Assembly: GCF_037102585.1 (NCBI RefSeq)
Contig: NW_027043829.1
Coordinates: forward strand, 1,364,001-1,428,000
DNA: 64,000 nt
Reading direction: 5' to 3'
Source: Saccharomycopsis crataegensis
Taxonomy: Eukaryota; Ascomycota; Saccharomycetes; Ascoideales; Saccharomycopsidaceae
Positions 10,150 to 20,350 of the stretch are shown here, piece by piece. Position numbers and translations under genes: made by a program. Numbering within the stretch: the first letter of the stretch is position 1; each line of letters starts with the position of its first letter. Under the pieces are notes generated by a model. That model had not been told where the DNA came from. It made no database searches and saw nothing but the letters and a program-made list of their open reading frames with translations.

Positions 10150-10480
10150 TCCTTGAATACAATCATAAATAAGAAATTTTCAGTCAACGCCACGAGAGAA
10201 TGTAGCCAAGAATGAGATGGATGCGCTTAAGGCAGCAACGTCTTTCTTCTTCTTTCATCTTAAACGTATCATATCCTAACACGATATTTCAATTCTGGAG
10301 ACAAGCACAAGAAAAGAACTTCACTCCAGGCAGAAAACCAAAGACCATGTATTAGAAATACCAAGACAATATCTTGTAATTTTTTAACAATTTCAGTACC
10401 GTCACTACGGCCGTCAATTTTCAAAGACTCATCATACATGGGGGATCCCGGCAATTCTTCCATTTGAACTGAATGGTGAA
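10150..10480 (-). pseudogene. Decayed copy 2 of the same gene
   Basis: This minus-strand copy keeps MEELPGSPMYDESLKIDGRS, EIVKKLQDIV, LFLCLSPELKYRVR and, in another frame, WLHSLVALTENF. These align block by block, at DNA level too, with copy 1 (ESLKINKA, EITEKLKDFV, LFLYLSP, QLHSLIALNTGINF). Its start (MEELP) lies directly against the SLKI block, so the region that separates them in copy 1 seems to be lost here. The longest intact reading is 64 aa (10269-10463). The two relics are head-to-tail, so a tandem duplication followed by decay is the simplest history. Confidence 0.5.
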
Positions 10481-11447
10481 AATAGAGCAGGCGTTACGCA
10501 TGTAGTTGTTGAAGTTACAAAATGAAAAATATTTAGACAGTGAGTATGAATCAACATTGTCATTAGGGGCCTCTCTTTCCTTTTGTTCAAACTACACTAG
10601 CATATAGCATATTATGATATGACTTCCGACAAAATTTGGAATATAAATTTTTCATGTGTTGTTCGTGTTATATAAGAAAAATGTAATCTGTTAGAAAAAA
10701 AAATAAAAGTAACGACAATCAACATCAGAAAATAGAAAAAATAGAAACTTTATAGATAAAGGAAGGAAAAAAAAACAAGTACGTAAAAAAACATACACAA
10801 GAAACAGTAGCGTAAAAAACAGGTAAAATGATCATATAAAATAACATAACAAGAGTCCAGTGAAGTCAACTAAAAAGAACAACATCTTGTTTTTTCAAAA
10901 AAACAGTTAAAAAAAGGAACAGAAAGTAATGAATGGCGGGCCGCGAGAACATTTGAAGACGGCTCATATATGAAAAAAGAGGATAGAAGATATCATTTCT
11001 CTTTTGCTCTTTCAACCAGAGATACTTCAGCAGTTGGAGATTTTGCAGCAGACCTTTTCTAATCCCAGTTGATTCTTTTATAAATATTTTTTTTTCTTTT
11101 TTATTTTTTATTCTTTATTTTTCTTGTTTCATTCATTCGTTCATAATTTGGCTTGGTTTGTACGTCATAAATCAATTAGGTAAGTATCGTTATAATCGTC
11201 AGATCATCATCATAATCATTATCGTAATCATCATCATTATTATTATTATTATTATTATTATTTCAATTTAGTGTTAAGTAAAAAAATAAAACCACAAAAT
11301 ATGCAGACGGAGAACACCTCACCCATACCATTTTTATTCTCTCTCTTGAAATTATATGGAGAATAAATATGCTTAATAATTTTTTTTTTTTTTTTTATAA
11401 TAAAAAGCACTCTAATCCAATTTTTGGATTGAACCTGTTGCAAGACC
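10481..11447. other. Intergenic: gene-poor, A/T-tract rich
   Basis: Nearly 1 kb with many A and T tracts and a trinucleotide microsatellite at 11226-11262; it includes the PIN4 3' region. A minus-strand reading near 10500-10550 could be further remnant of the decayed gene, but I cannot support it. No other feature was seen. Confidence 0.5.
11226..11262. repeat. (ATC/ATT)n trinucleotide microsatellite
   Basis: A run of ATC units passing into ~10 ATT units, ~190 bp downstream of the PIN4 stop. It is non-coding and length-variable repeats of this type are common in yeast. Confidence 0.9.
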
Positions 11448-13925
11448 TCATATCAATGTAGATCTCCCACTACCCCAAATATCTCTCCTATTGTTGGAGT
11501 TGCTACTTAAATTCAAACCATTCAACCCATCATTCAAACTGCTTATCAAGTTCTTCCCAACAGTAGAACTTCCATTAACACTAACATTATTGTTAATGTT
11601 TGGACTATTTGAAGCAATTGAGGTGGTTGATGATTTCAATCCTCCGGCACTTGTCCCTAATGATGAGCTTGGAATAGTTGTCGCAGTAGGGGTATTGCCT
11701 GTGGAGCCAACGCCGCTGTTACTTCCAATACCAATTGGACTAGCCAAGTTATTCAAATTACCACCTAAATCATCGAAATTGTTAAATCCCGGGCTCAAGG
11801 TAGTGGTGAAAGTGTCACCACCAGTCAAATTTTGGGTCAAATTGAGCATCGAGTTATTATTACTCAAAAAGTTTGGGTTGGAGTTATTGAAATGGCTGTA
11901 AATACTGTGACTAGGTGGGTTAAATCCACTGGTAGATTCGTTTGCAGATGCACCTCCAGCAACAGTTTGCCCAGAGTTGGAAGAGTTATTAGCAAAATAA
12001 CTGGACCCGGAATTACCACCAGAATTACCCAAATTTAATAAGCTCTGAGCCTGTGAGGTTTGGTTAACACCTGGCTGGTTTTGATTCAAGAAAGTAGCGG
12101 AATTGTTGCTATGGACATAAGGTGATTTGTTAGCATTTGAGCCAGAGTTTGTAAATTCAGAACTTGCTCCGCCAATCCCCGGGGTAGGAGGCTGTGACAT
12201 GTTGAGATAAGTTGGTGAATTAAGTGATGGTTGATTTCCATTGGAATTCCCATTGTTGTTATTGTTGTGGCCGTAAAGACTTGGTAAAGCAAAAGGCGTG
12301 TTTCTAACATCTGCATAAGATCTCGTACCTCTCAACATAGCAGCAGGATTATTATTAGAGCCACTAGTGATTGGGCTATTAAGAGTTTGGCTACCAGTTG
12401 AGTTGGCCCCGAGAGTGATATTAGGACTATTGCCGCCAATGTTATTAGGGCTAGTGTTGTTCAACAATCCAAAGCTTTGACCACCAGGGGCTCGTGGCTG
12501 AGGTTGATGAGTGGCAGAAGTTGTTGGCTGTCCTCTGAATCTTTGATTAACATTCAAAAGACCCAAGTTACTATGAGAGACATTCAAGTTAGAATGCATG
12601 AACGGACCACCATTAGCCCCAATTACCGGCTGGGAATTGGCTATTGGGCTATTTGTCATATTTGGAGAAGTAATCGCTGGATTGAACTTTCTCTTGATAA
12701 TGATAAAGCCATTCTCATAAGACTCGGACAAGTTGAGGAAATTGCAAAGAATATTCAAATATTTCTTGTGATTGTTTGGCATCCCTAATGGATAAGCGAC
12801 ATCCTCATATTTTCTATAAACGTCCAGTTTGAACAACAATAAAGTAGAATAAATGTCCAAAACTTCAGGGTTATTAAAATCCACAACTTGAGGCGGCACA
12901 GGTAAACCAGCAATGTTTGGAGGTCCAGCGAAATATCTCTTTTCAAATTCAACACCATTGCAACCAACACCAACACCATTAAGACCTTGGTTAGCTGGCA
13001 ATTTACCATTAGAGATCAAAGACGCCAACGAGGTAGTTGAAGCCGATCTATGTTGTTCTTCCAACTGTCCTCTTTTTTCTCTCTTCTCGCGTTCGATCCT
13101 TTCCCTTTCAATGAGCGGTAACATTTTCTTATATTCGACTCTTAATTTCCTACCCCCAATCTCCTTACTGTTGAGGTTATTGACAACCATAGCAGTTTCC
13201 TCAGTCGAGGTAAAGTTAGCGAATGCTAATCCTCTGAAAACACCATTATCAAAATGGTAGTTGAAAGCATATGGCAAAGGCAAGCTTAACTTGGTCATCT
13301 CTTCCAAAAGTTGTTCCTTCTTAATGGAGAAAGGAATATTTTTGATGACAATAGCGGTTGGAATGACTTCTTCTTCAAGATCTTCTTTCTTTCCAATACC
13401 AGTAAGACTGGTGACTGAGGGATGGTTAGATGAGGCAATTGCTGACATGGTGGCACCAGGAATTCCCACACCATTTTTGTCATCATTTGCCGGTGTACCA
13501 GATCTCGAAGGGACATTCACATTTTTGGCTTGTTGATCAATCCAATTGTTCACATTCAAAGGATTGATACCTACTGGCAACGATGGAGACAACACGTTGC
13601 CCTTAAAGCCAGAGTTTTGGTTTTGAAACATCCGTTGAGCATTCTGATTAATACCTTGACCGCGAGTGACGACAGAAGATGATGGGTTATTAACATTCCC
13701 AGGAAAGACAGACGAGGAAGTAGGAGTATTCGCCATATTATACTGGCTAGTTGAATATGCCGAATAAGATGAAGTGGAGGTGGTGGACATCGCTGGTGAA
13801 CGAGGTGGCATCATGCGTCCAGTATTGCCATTATTGATACCGTTAAAGGCATTGCCCCTAGGAGTCACCGCATTGTTGGCCTCTTCCAAGTTAAGTGGGG
13901 TGGGTGTAAACAGCCGCAAATCCAT
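11448..13925 (-). CDS. PIN4: Pin4/Mdt1-type RRM protein
   Basis: Homolog of S. cerevisiae Pin4/Mdt1, an RNA-binding protein active in the G2/M response to DNA damage and a phosphorylation-dependent partner of the Rad53 FHA1 domain. The 825-aa protein has one RRM at ~187-270, with RNP2 IVIKNIPF and RNP1 RGLAFANF; the block LPLPYAFNYHFDNGVFRGLA is near-identical to the yeast protein. It is followed by the diagnostic RKLRVEYKKMLP and the charged helix ERERIEREKREKRGQLEEQHR. The rest is Asn/Ser/Gly-rich disorder with several SP/TP and SQ/TQ sites, ending NRRDIWGSGRSTL. A palindromic TCACGTGA lies ~355 bp upstream. The Rad53 homolog is encoded 14 kb away in this window. Confidence 0.9.
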   Translation of the reverse strand: MDLRLFTPTPLNLEEANNAVTPRGNAFNGINNGNTGRMMPPRSPAMSTTSTSSYSAYSTSQYNMANTPTSSSVFPGNVNNPSSSVVTRGQGINQNAQRMFQNQNSGFKGNVLSPSLPVGINPLNVNNWIDQQAKNVNVPSRSGTPANDDKNGVGIPGATMSAIASSNHPSVTSLTGIGKKEDLEEEVIPTAIVIKNIPFSIKKEQLLEEMTKLSLPLPYAFNYHFDNGVFRGLAFANFTSTEETAMVVNNLNSKEIGGRKLRVEYKKMLPLIERERIEREKREKRGQLEEQHRSASTTSLASLISNGKLPANQGLNGVGVGCNGVEFEKRYFAGPPNIAGLPVPPQVVDFNNPEVLDIYSTLLLFKLDVYRKYEDVAYPLGMPNNHKKYLNILCNFLNLSESYENGFIIIKRKFNPAITSPNMTNSPIANSQPVIGANGGPFMHSNLNVSHSNLGLLNVNQRFRGQPTTSATHQPQPRAPGGQSFGLLNNTSPNNIGGNSPNITLGANSTGSQTLNSPITSGSNNNPAAMLRGTRSYADVRNTPFALPSLYGHNNNNNGNSNGNQPSLNSPTYLNMSQPPTPGIGGASSEFTNSGSNANKSPYVHSNNSATFLNQNQPGVNQTSQAQSLLNLGNSGGNSGSSYFANNSSNSGQTVAGGASANESTSGFNPPSHSIYSHFNNSNPNFLSNNNSMLNLTQNLTGGDTFTTTLSPGFNNFDDLGGNLNNLASPIGIGSNSGVGSTGNTPTATTIPSSSLGTSAGGLKSSTTSIASNSPNINNNVSVNGSSTVGKNLISSLNDGLNGLNLSSNSNNRRDIWGSGRSTLI

Positions 13926-14396
13926 TTTGAAATTCGTATAGAGTATCTGTGGTTGTAAAACTCTAGTTGTATGTGTATATAACGAGTATGTGAATAGTTG
14001 GCAAAAGGGTACGATTCAAAGATCGTGGTCGTCACTTCTTATTGATTTTCTCGCAATTCGACTAATGGATGCCCGAAAAAAATCAGTCAAGTGGAAAACG
14101 ACAGCGAGCAGAGACGAGTGAGAAAGTTACTCCGCAAGTGACGGCGTTGTACTAGTTTTCAATATGTGAGTACCGACGGCGATAGTAACTGATCAATCAG
14201 GCAATTTGCAAATTTAACAACAACAGGCAGAAAAAAAAAAAAAAAGAAGAAAACGACGGTTAGCGGCCCGTAACAATACTCACGTGAGAGACATTTTTAG
14301 TTTCCAATATGATGAGGCTTGGTGATTTTTTTGTGTATATTTATATAAAATATTTGTTATTTTCCTAGAAGAGTATTGTTTATTGGTGATAGTATC
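13926..14396. other. Intergenic: PIN4 promoter and SHE4 3' region
   Basis: 470 bp with an A tract at ~14228-14243 and the TCACGTGA palindrome at 14280-14287. Nothing else was recognised. Confidence 0.5.
14280..14287. promoter_or_regulatory. TCACGTGA palindrome
   Basis: A perfect 8-bp palindrome of the Cbf1/bHLH type between the PIN4 start and the SHE4 stop. Its position suggests it would act on PIN4; this is motif evidence only. Confidence 0.35.
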
Positions 14397-17219
14397 TTAT
14401 ATATAACGGAGTGATTTACAAATTTCAATAATAATCGCGAGAATTTCCTCGTCCTTAACAAAACGAAGCGTGCTATCGATACCTGATTTGAGAGATTTTC
14501 CCGAAAAGTTGTAATTCTTGATGATTTCAAGCTTTTTAGGATCTGATTTCACCGCCTCAACAATGTTCAAAATCAAGTAGACGAGTCTAATCAATAACTC
14601 ATTCACGCTGGATTCGTCCTCAGATTCGTAGTACTCTTGCAAATTGTTTAAAATCCCCACAAGTTTCTCAAATAGCTCTTTAATATTATACAATAACTCT
14701 GCAACCATCTCATACTCGGAAGCATTGACAATAATTGTCAAAGCAGTGATCTGAATTTTGATATTGCTAGAGTTCACCAACTTCACAAGGATCTCAAATC
14801 TTTTCTTCGAATCAGAATTCTCGAGGTTAAAAAACTTTGCGGTGCAAATTGGACAGAAAATCAAATTGGAAATTAATTCCAAGCAGCCTTGCTGAATATT
14901 TTCATTTACATCCAATATGAAAATCTCAAGATACTCCCAAGACTTGTTACATATAGCTTCTTTCACCTTCATATCTTCCAACGATGCAATGTTTGTCAAT
15001 GAGAGCAAAGCTTCAAAAATATCCAAAGGCTTAACTAACTTGCTAATAAAACCATGAAGCAACTTTACCTCTTGGGAGCCATTATCAACATAATTAGTTC
15101 CATCATCAAGGAGCTCACACAAGAAAGGAATAGTCACCAACACACTATACTTGTGGAACACCAAGTTTGGATTATTGGAAATCAAGATTTTGGTGAGTGC
15201 ACGCAAAGCAAATAACCGCATATAATTATCGTATCGTGCATCTTTCCCCAGTTCCTTATTATTTGACTGCTTCACTGATTTTATAAAATTCTCTTCATCA
15301 CCAATGAGATATTCGATTACCAAATTAAGGGCCCCTTGTTTGACAAGCTCCACCCTAAATTTTTTTTGAAGCGACATATTGTAAATAATTTTAATCAACT
15401 GATCTTGAATATTTGTTGTCATCGATTTGAATATCTTAGTAAAACATGAGATAAAATCTAATTTTTTGGTCTGCATTATCTTTTGTAAAAATATCATAAT
15501 ATCTTCATCATCATCTTTTTCTTGTACTCCAAGCTTCTTATTTTTAATTCGCTCATCATTGTTAATGATGGTATTTGCATTGGAATAGTTTTTCAAGTAT
15601 TCAATTGATTGTTCTTCTTTTGATAATTTGGAGTTGAAAGTAGAAATATTAGAGACTAAGATAGTTATACCATAAACAAATTCGCTGCTTAATGGAGTGG
15701 ATTCATCCACTAGCGAAGTGTCGTCAATGGACATTCTATCAATATTTTTCAAAACCTCCACCTGCTCTGTCAAGATTCTGGCAAATTTTTCAATTAATAG
15801 TAAATTATGTCTTAATTTTTTCTTAAATTTTACTTTCAAACTGATAAAGGCCAATCCTTCAATCGAATACTTTTCGACATATTTATTTCTGTTATCTCTT
15901 AATAGACTTTCCACAAAAATACCATAAAACTCACCCAAATCAAGATCATTAGGAATTTTCGCCTCATTTTCTGTCAATTCTCGTATTTTATTTTGAGTTT
16001 GAGGATTATTTGATGCATCATTGATCTTCAACTGTTGATACGAGTTCCAACATTTAATAACCAATAAACTGGCCAAGGAGACAATTAACCCCCCGCTGAA
16101 ATCTTTAGCAATCGGAATACGACAAAGTTCCAAAATCAAATACAAATGATTCTTTATAATCAACACAATACACCCTTCATCAATTGAAATATACTCAAAT
16201 ATCACCATGATATTGATAATCAATTCGACCTGCGCCTTCTGTAGTATTGATGCTAGGGTGAAACTTTTGAGAAGTTTTCTAATTATGTGATTGAGAAAAT
16301 TTAGAAACATATCAGATTGGAAAATCATAATTGAGAAGTCTTTTGGGAAAACTTGAACAATAAGTTGATAATTCTTCAAGAATCCCAACAATTTTTTCCA
16401 GTCTCCTTGAACATCTTCTGCTACATTGGAGCCAGTTCCTTGTAATATAATATATGTTTCAATTTCGTCATAAATGATGTCATTGATTGGTGCTTGGGAG
16501 TCCTTGGCAGTTACCGCAACATTGAGGGATGAGAATCTGACAAAAATCATTCTGTAAATCTTATTGAACTCTTTCAGCACCTGAGCACTTTTTCCACCAT
16601 TTAATGTTTTGTCATATGTACCCGATAAATCATCATTTAAAAGATGACCAAAAGACATGATTAGTGGGATTATTGATTCGTAGTCGTTAATGGTCAAATA
16701 AGAAATATACTTGTTGAATAGCAAATACCAGAGGACGAAATCAAAATATATGCCCTCAAGATCATCATTATTTGTGTCTTGGACAAGAAGTTTCTTGGAT
16801 TGAAATTTCAATAATTCTATGGATTTATCCTTTAATTCCTGACAGAGTTTCTGTTTTTCGCTGCTCTCTATCTTCAAAGAGTCTAGTAACTTCATTATCA
16901 AACTCACAATCATCAAATCCTTAGAATGATCTACTTTCCCTTCTTCATAGTACACCTTTTTGACCACATTAAAGCCTTTGGATATTATATTATCCAATAT
17001 GATTCTTCTAATTTTTGAATTCCCGTAGAGTGCATCGTTATTTGAAATATGGAGTAATAACTGATGGGTTTTCTTGCAAGTGGAGCGATTTTTCAAGTAT
17101 TGTGGAGACTCGAAGATATGGTCAATAAATGTGATGATCTCCTCTTCATCTTGAAACTCTTTTGAGACGTCTTTGATCTCAAGAGAATCAAATTTGTCCA
17201 TCACCGAGGAAATATCCAT
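14397..17219 (-). CDS. SHE4: UCS-domain myosin chaperone, She4 type
   Basis: Predicted She4/UNC-45-like chaperone that folds and stabilises myosin motor domains (type I and V myosins in yeast), needed for endocytosis, actin polarity and ASH1 mRNA transport. The 940-aa protein is all-helical. The C-terminal UCS part (~620-940) holds the armadillo-type segment DIFEALLSLTNIASLEDMKV, followed by AICNKSWEYLEIF and GCLELISNLIFCP, matching the UCS core. It is longer than S. cerevisiae She4 (789 aa); the extra length is Lys/Ile/Asn-rich helix. No TPR domain is present, as expected for fungi. It shares a 543-bp divergent promoter with AKR1. Confidence 0.75.
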   Translation of the reverse strand: MDISSVMDKFDSLEIKDVSKEFQDEEEIITFIDHIFESPQYLKNRSTCKKTHQLLLHISNNDALYGNSKIRRIILDNIISKGFNVVKKVYYEEGKVDHSKDLMIVSLIMKLLDSLKIESSEKQKLCQELKDKSIELLKFQSKKLLVQDTNNDDLEGIYFDFVLWYLLFNKYISYLTINDYESIIPLIMSFGHLLNDDLSGTYDKTLNGGKSAQVLKEFNKIYRMIFVRFSSLNVAVTAKDSQAPINDIIYDEIETYIILQGTGSNVAEDVQGDWKKLLGFLKNYQLIVQVFPKDFSIMIFQSDMFLNFLNHIIRKLLKSFTLASILQKAQVELIINIMVIFEYISIDEGCIVLIIKNHLYLILELCRIPIAKDFSGGLIVSLASLLVIKCWNSYQQLKINDASNNPQTQNKIRELTENEAKIPNDLDLGEFYGIFVESLLRDNRNKYVEKYSIEGLAFISLKVKFKKKLRHNLLLIEKFARILTEQVEVLKNIDRMSIDDTSLVDESTPLSSEFVYGITILVSNISTFNSKLSKEEQSIEYLKNYSNANTIINNDERIKNKKLGVQEKDDDEDIMIFLQKIMQTKKLDFISCFTKIFKSMTTNIQDQLIKIIYNMSLQKKFRVELVKQGALNLVIEYLIGDEENFIKSVKQSNNKELGKDARYDNYMRLFALRALTKILISNNPNLVFHKYSVLVTIPFLCELLDDGTNYVDNGSQEVKLLHGFISKLVKPLDIFEALLSLTNIASLEDMKVKEAICNKSWEYLEIFILDVNENIQQGCLELISNLIFCPICTAKFFNLENSDSKKRFEILVKLVNSSNIKIQITALTIIVNASEYEMVAELLYNIKELFEKLVGILNNLQEYYESEDESSVNELLIRLVYLILNIVEAVKSDPKKLEIIKNYNFSGKSLKSGIDSTLRFVKDEEILAIIIEICKSLRYI

Positions 17220-17762
17220 TGTCTTTGATTATATAACAATATTTTATTAACAACAATAAGAGGTGTGGAATTGTAGATTAATTTTTGTATTGTAGTATCT
17301 TGGGGGGCGTATAGCATTTCCCCTCTCCGCTGTCTGTTTGAAGTGGAGCGAGTGTATGAGGAGAATCTACAAACAAAATAGCAGGATTCATTTCTGTTAA
17401 TTAATTATCACTACTTATCCATATTTGGAGCGCACTATTTTCTTTATATCTTTGGGAAGAATCACAGTGGTTGGTTGACCTGAACACTTTCATGGCAGAT
17501 CAGATCTTCCTGCGGAAAATTTAAAAACAAGAAAAAAAAAACAGTGTTACGTAAATCGTTAGAAAATTTCCTTCCTCTCCCTCAAATATACTACCAAATA
17601 CATTCTATAAAAGTGGCCGTGTTAAAGAAGTACCTGGTATCTTCCTATTATCATTATTCTTCAAAAAAATAAAAAAAAAAAGTTATTTGCTTTCAATTGA
17701 TTATCCATCAATTCTTCATATAAAGGATTCCAGCTATCCCCTGCTTGTGATAGAAGTTCAGT
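17220..17762. other. Bidirectional promoter, SHE4 / AKR1
   Basis: 543 bp between two divergent ATGs with A tracts at ~17530 and ~17670. I see no clear factor site. Confidence 0.6.
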
Positions 17763-20111
17763 ATGTCACCAGGACACGAAAGAACCACCTCGGTACTAAC
17801 GTTGAATAATCAACAGATGAATATTGGAACCCAAGAGGATCTTATCCAGAGATATATTCTAGCCTGTCAGAATGGGGATTTTGCAACAGTGAAGGACTTG
17901 CTTGACAATAACCTTGTTACCGTCAACGATCACTTGGAAGACAATGTTTCGGGACTTCATTGGGCTTCCATCAACAATAGACTATCAATATGTCGATATC
18001 TAGTATCGAAGAATGCTGATGTAAACTACCAAGGTGGTGATTTGAACGCCACTCCACTACATTGGGCTTGCCGCTATGGTTTGGTGTATATTGTGGACTT
18101 TTTGATCCAGAATGGGGCTGATGCGACCCTTTGTGATGGCCAAGGATTCAATGCGCTACATCTTTCGGTCCATTCATCAAATATCATGCTTGTGGTCTAT
18201 ATTTTGATGATGGCAGATATCGATATTGATAGCATTGACCCCAACGAGCGTACCGCACTACACTGGGCGGCTTACCAAGGGGATGCATTATCGGTGGAAG
18301 TATTATTAAAATTTGGGGCCAATGTGAACAGAATTGACAATACAGGATTTACTCCCTTACACTGGGCATTAATAAAGGCCAACTCTCTTTGTTTGTCAAA
18401 TTTGGTGAAAAGCAATGGCAATGGAGGAGCGTGCAATATCTTTGCAACCACCAACGACGGGAAAACCGCCTTTGATATCGCCATCGATATGGATAGCTCT
18501 AAAATATTCCAAGAAGTGCTCAAAGAATGTGGGAAGGATTCAGATGGAAATGATGTAAAAGTTCCGGATTTGTTTCTTAAAAATAAAAAATTACCCAAAG
18601 TGATAACGTTTCTAGTACCTTATGTGGTGGTGGGGTTATCTTTGGAATTCTTTTCTGATTATTATAGTTTGTGGCAGACTTTATTATTTGATTCGGCATT
18701 ATTCGTCATGAGTCATTTTTTTCTCTCCAAATTGATTCTTCCAAGTTATATTCATGATAAAAAAAGATTTTTCAAATCACCTTTGTTAGCTGGGATATTC
18801 TCATCAGTCACAGTTTGGGTAATCATCAACTGGTTTGTATACGTGTTGCCAAACACTCTAGACGACCATGGGATTGCTAACATTTGTTTCTCGATCCTAG
18901 CTAGCAGTGTGGTGTTTTGTTTTTACAAGTGCTTGTCTTTGAACCCCGGAACTATCAAACCTTTGCCAATAAAAATGAAATCTAATATTGACAACGGAGA
19001 ATCTTTTTCTGATGATGATTCTACTCTAGTTGATGCAGATGAAAAAATTAGGGGCGCAGTTATCTCAGGAATAAAAGATTTGTTGAAAAATGGGAAATTT
19101 GATTCTAAAAACTTTTGCATACACACATTTGTCAGAAGGCCTTTGAGATCAAAGTACTCTGAATTTTCTCAAGCGTTGGTAGCAAGATTCGATCATTTTT
19201 GTCCTTGGATTTATAATGACATTGGTTTGAGAAACCACAAGATCTTTATTTTTTTTGTGATGTCTTTGGAAGCTGCTATCATATTGTTTGCATATTTATC
19301 TATAAACCATTTCAATCATGTTTCGAACTTAGCAGTACACTATGTTTATTCAAACGACGATCATACCATGAAAACTGTGAAAAGACCTCCGCATACCCCG
19401 TTCCAGGTATACAATCCTGTCAGTGATAACGATTGTACGATCTTGACCAGCAGTTGGTGCAATGGGTATTCTGACTCTTTGCCACTATTTATTCTCAATG
19501 TCTTTTGTATTTTCCAAGGCCTCTGGATATTAATCTTGTTATTGGTACAATTTTTCCAAATTTCCAAGAACTTAACTACTTTTGAAGCCGCTGCATTGAA
19601 TAAACCACAAAACAACTACTATTATTCCCCAGTGCCGATTGAATTATTGACGGAATTAGAAAACCCATCGAACAATTATTCCAATGGCCATAGCAGTATC
19701 GACAACACTACTTTGGAAGGAAACAAATCAGAAGATTCCGGATCCGATGGGAATAGTTCTGGTAACAAAAATAAATCAGAAGCTGGTCATGAGCCACCAG
19801 ATATCTTTAAGCTTGAGAACCATAAGGGCTTTTTCATGGCATTACTTAAACTCATTGGTATCACTCAATTTATTTTCACATTTAAAAATAAGAATCGTTT
19901 GAGAGCGTCGTCGTTTAATTTTGGTTTCAAAGTGAATTGTATGGAATTTTGGTGTTTGGGTAATACTTCTAAATCGAAATATAATATTCGAAATTTTTTC
20001 AGAATTCCTGCCCAAGATAATGGTGAAACATATATTGGAGATCAAATAGTTGACTATTATAAGTTGTACGATTATCCAATAAGAAGAATGAGTTACAAAG
20101 AGTTAGTCTAG
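17763..20111 (+). CDS. AKR1: Ankyrin-repeat palmitoyltransferase Akr1
   Basis: Akr1 is a Golgi S-acyltransferase that palmitoylates Yck1/Yck2 and Lcb4. Six ankyrin repeats occupy ~residues 30-270 (GLHWASINN, TPLHWACRYGL, ALHLSVHS, TALHWAAYQGD, TPLHWALIKAN, KTAFDIAID). Transmembrane helices start at ~280, and the cysteine-rich catalytic segment is at ~452-495. The usual DHHC is DHFC here (residues 477-480), followed by PWIYNDIGLRNHKIF. S. cerevisiae Akr1 has DHYC, so Tyr is replaced by Phe; the catalytic Cys480 remains. As in other Akr proteins, the upstream zinc-binding cysteines of the CRD are reduced. A polar, Asn/Ser-rich loop (~610-680) precedes the C-terminal region ending PIRRMSYKELV. 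The gene is divergent from SHE4 and convergent with SRP21. Confidence 0.92.
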   Translation: MSPGHERTTSVLTLNNQQMNIGTQEDLIQRYILACQNGDFATVKDLLDNNLVTVNDHLEDNVSGLHWASINNRLSICRYLVSKNADVNYQGGDLNATPLHWACRYGLVYIVDFLIQNGADATLCDGQGFNALHLSVHSSNIMLVVYILMMADIDIDSIDPNERTALHWAAYQGDALSVEVLLKFGANVNRIDNTGFTPLHWALIKANSLCLSNLVKSNGNGGACNIFATTNDGKTAFDIAIDMDSSKIFQEVLKECGKDSDGNDVKVPDLFLKNKKLPKVITFLVPYVVVGLSLEFFSDYYSLWQTLLFDSALFVMSHFFLSKLILPSYIHDKKRFFKSPLLAGIFSSVTVWVIINWFVYVLPNTLDDHGIANICFSILASSVVFCFYKCLSLNPGTIKPLPIKMKSNIDNGESFSDDDSTLVDADEKIRGAVISGIKDLLKNGKFDSKNFCIHTFVRRPLRSKYSEFSQALVARFDHFCPWIYNDIGLRNHKIFIFFVMSLEAAIILFAYLSINHFNHVSNLAVHYVYSNDDHTMKTVKRPPHTPFQVYNPVSDNDCTILTSSWCNGYSDSLPLFILNVFCIFQGLWILILLLVQFFQISKNLTTFEAAALNKPQNNYYYSPVPIELLTELENPSNNYSNGHSSIDNTTLEGNKSEDSGSDGNSSGNKNKSEAGHEPPDIFKLENHKGFFMALLKLIGITQFIFTFKNKNRLRASSFNFGFKVNCMEFWCLGNTSKSKYNIRNFFRIPAQDNGETYIGDQIVDYYKLYDYPIRRMSYKELV

Positions 20112-20350
20112 GGTGGACAAAGTACCATATTATATTTATATTTTTACACCAATATTTATTTTTTCCAGTTTTAAAATAAAAGGATCAGGTTCTTTTGATT
20201 TCTGCAATTAGTACGTAATAAAAAAGAAATGTAAATTCACTGGATAAACAAAGCGCCCATAATTAAGGAATAATACAGAAAATACGCAAAAAAGAGGATT
20301 AAAACTTAATGAATAATTGAAAACGCGGGTAAAGTTAGGCCAGCAGTGGT

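Noticed and set aside
11491-11901. 136-aa plus-strand ORF opposite PIN4
   Set aside because: It is the complement of the Asn/Ser-rich tail; low-complexity shadow.
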